DNA of 23,266 nucleotides, taken from CAIYXV01 sp035506255. Lineage in GTDB: Bacteria > Margulisbacteria > WOR-1 > XYC2-FULL-46-14 > WPAF01. Of the stretch, positions 22,861 to 23,266 are shown one piece after another. The position numbers and the translations under genes are program-made. How positions within the stretch are numbered: position 1 is the stretch's first letter; every line of letters begins with the position of its first letter. The notes under the pieces are model-generated. The model saw nothing but the letters and a program-made list of their open reading frames with translations, made no database searches and was not told where the DNA came from. Where the stretch lies: positions 1 through 23,266 of the forward strand of contig DATJPS010000050.1 in assembly GCA_035506255.1 (NCBI GenBank). Direction: 5' to 3'.

Positions 22861-23266
22861 ATGGGAGATCTTTCGGACCACTTTAACCACAAGGATTTTG
22901 CCTGCCACTGCCCGGAATGCAAAGGCGTTGAATACAAAGTTCATCTGGGGCTGGTGGGAGCGCTGGAAATGATGGCCGAGCATTTCCAGAAACCGGTAAA
23001 GGTCATCTCTGGATACTGGTGTGAAAATTACGACGAAAGCCTGAAGCGCGAAAAAGTAAGCTACCATGTCAAGGGTAAAGCGGTGCACATCATGGTTGAA
23101 GGGGTTCCGATCGCCGAAGTGTTCAAATACGCCGAGACCTTGCCGGAAGTGAACGGCATCGGGATTTACCCCAAAGAGGGGTTCGTGCATCTCGATACCC
23201 GGCCGAAAGAGAAGAAGGACGCCTGGATCAAGGAAGGGGACCGTTACACGCCCGCCACGCCAGAAA
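22861..23266 (+). CDS. M15-type (YcbK/DUF882-like) zinc peptidase, 3' partial
   Basis: The 135 visible codons start MGDLSDHFNHKDFACHCPEC and run off the window. The pattern is that of M15A/DUF882 peptidases, which cut cell-wall peptides: an N-terminal S.HF...F.C block, PVKVISGYW, a SYHVKGKAVHI block, GIGIYPKEGFVHLDTR near the end. Expected zinc ligands are H69, the residue at 76 and H110. Position 76 is normally Asp (SxHxxGxAxD) but here is His, so activity is uncertain. There is no signal peptide, so it is either cytosolic or exported by another route. A CxCxxC cluster (C15, C17, C20) lies near the start. The ATG is fixed by a consensus TATAAT 7 nt upstream. Confidence 0.75.
   Translation, partial: MGDLSDHFNHKDFACHCPECKGVEYKVHLGLVGALEMMAEHFQKPVKVISGYWCENYDESLKREKVSYHVKGKAVHIMVEGVPIAEVFKYAETLPEVNGIGIYPKEGFVHLDTRPKEKKDAWIKEGDRYTPATPE

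Overview
This window looks like chromosome from an uncultured diderm bacterium. An outer-membrane-type beta-barrel protein carries SLH domains, an arrangement known from Negativicutes, Thermotogae, Cyanobacteria and relatives. The conserved pair clpC-radA is present, as are TTG and GTG starts and many exported repeat proteins. A candidate phylum of the Margulisbacteria/Saganbacteria (WOR-1) type would fit, but that is a low-confidence inference from gene style only. No tRNA, rRNA, CRISPR array or transposase was seen.

Layout. (1) 1-3828 (+): two tandem surface or fibre proteins built from GNVGIG-type repeats and ending in an endosialidase-type (peptidase S74) auto-chaperone. This block appears AT-richer than the rest. 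(2) 3975-6447: a small YqfO/NIF3-like protein (-), an orphan compact GspE/PilB-family ATPase (+), a Cys/Gly-rich membrane protein (-) and a PlsC acyltransferase (+). (3) 6419-10226 (-): clpC followed by radA, overlapping by 17 bp. A divergent 84-aa protein of unknown function (+) lies upstream. (4) 16498-10519 (-): a tightly coupled four-gene operon encoding an SLH protein, a barrel-SLH protein, a secreted beta-domain protein and a multi-membrane-span histidine kinase. Its junctions are ATGA, ATGA and TAAATG. (5) 16568-21550 (+): a short SMC protein with no recognisable hinge, followed 15 nt later by an exported protein made of 16 propeller-like repeats. (6) metK (-) and, divergent from it, an M15-type peptidase (+) cut by the window end.

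The most striking sequence-level signal is in the promoters. For at least five first genes (yqfO-like, plsC, clpC, the M15 gene and, more weakly, the GspE-like gene) a -10 hexamer lies 6-7 nt from the start codon with no Shine-Dalgarno sequence. This predicts leaderless mRNA. Two others (smc and the SLH gene) would have leaders of only about 2-3 nt. Operon-internal genes, the second S74 gene and metK instead have recognisable Shine-Dalgarno sequences. Divergent promoters are interleaved. The SLH operon and smc appear to share one palindromic -35 hexamer (TTGCAA) with mirror-image 16-nt spacers. The metK and M15 promoters have abutting -35 hexamers.

Best candidates for new biology are the hinge-less SMC, the coupled envelope and histidine kinase operon, the shared -35 divergent promoter, and the short metK leader hairpin that abuts the ribosome binding site. 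All functional statements rest on motif recognition by eye; no database search or structure prediction was run.
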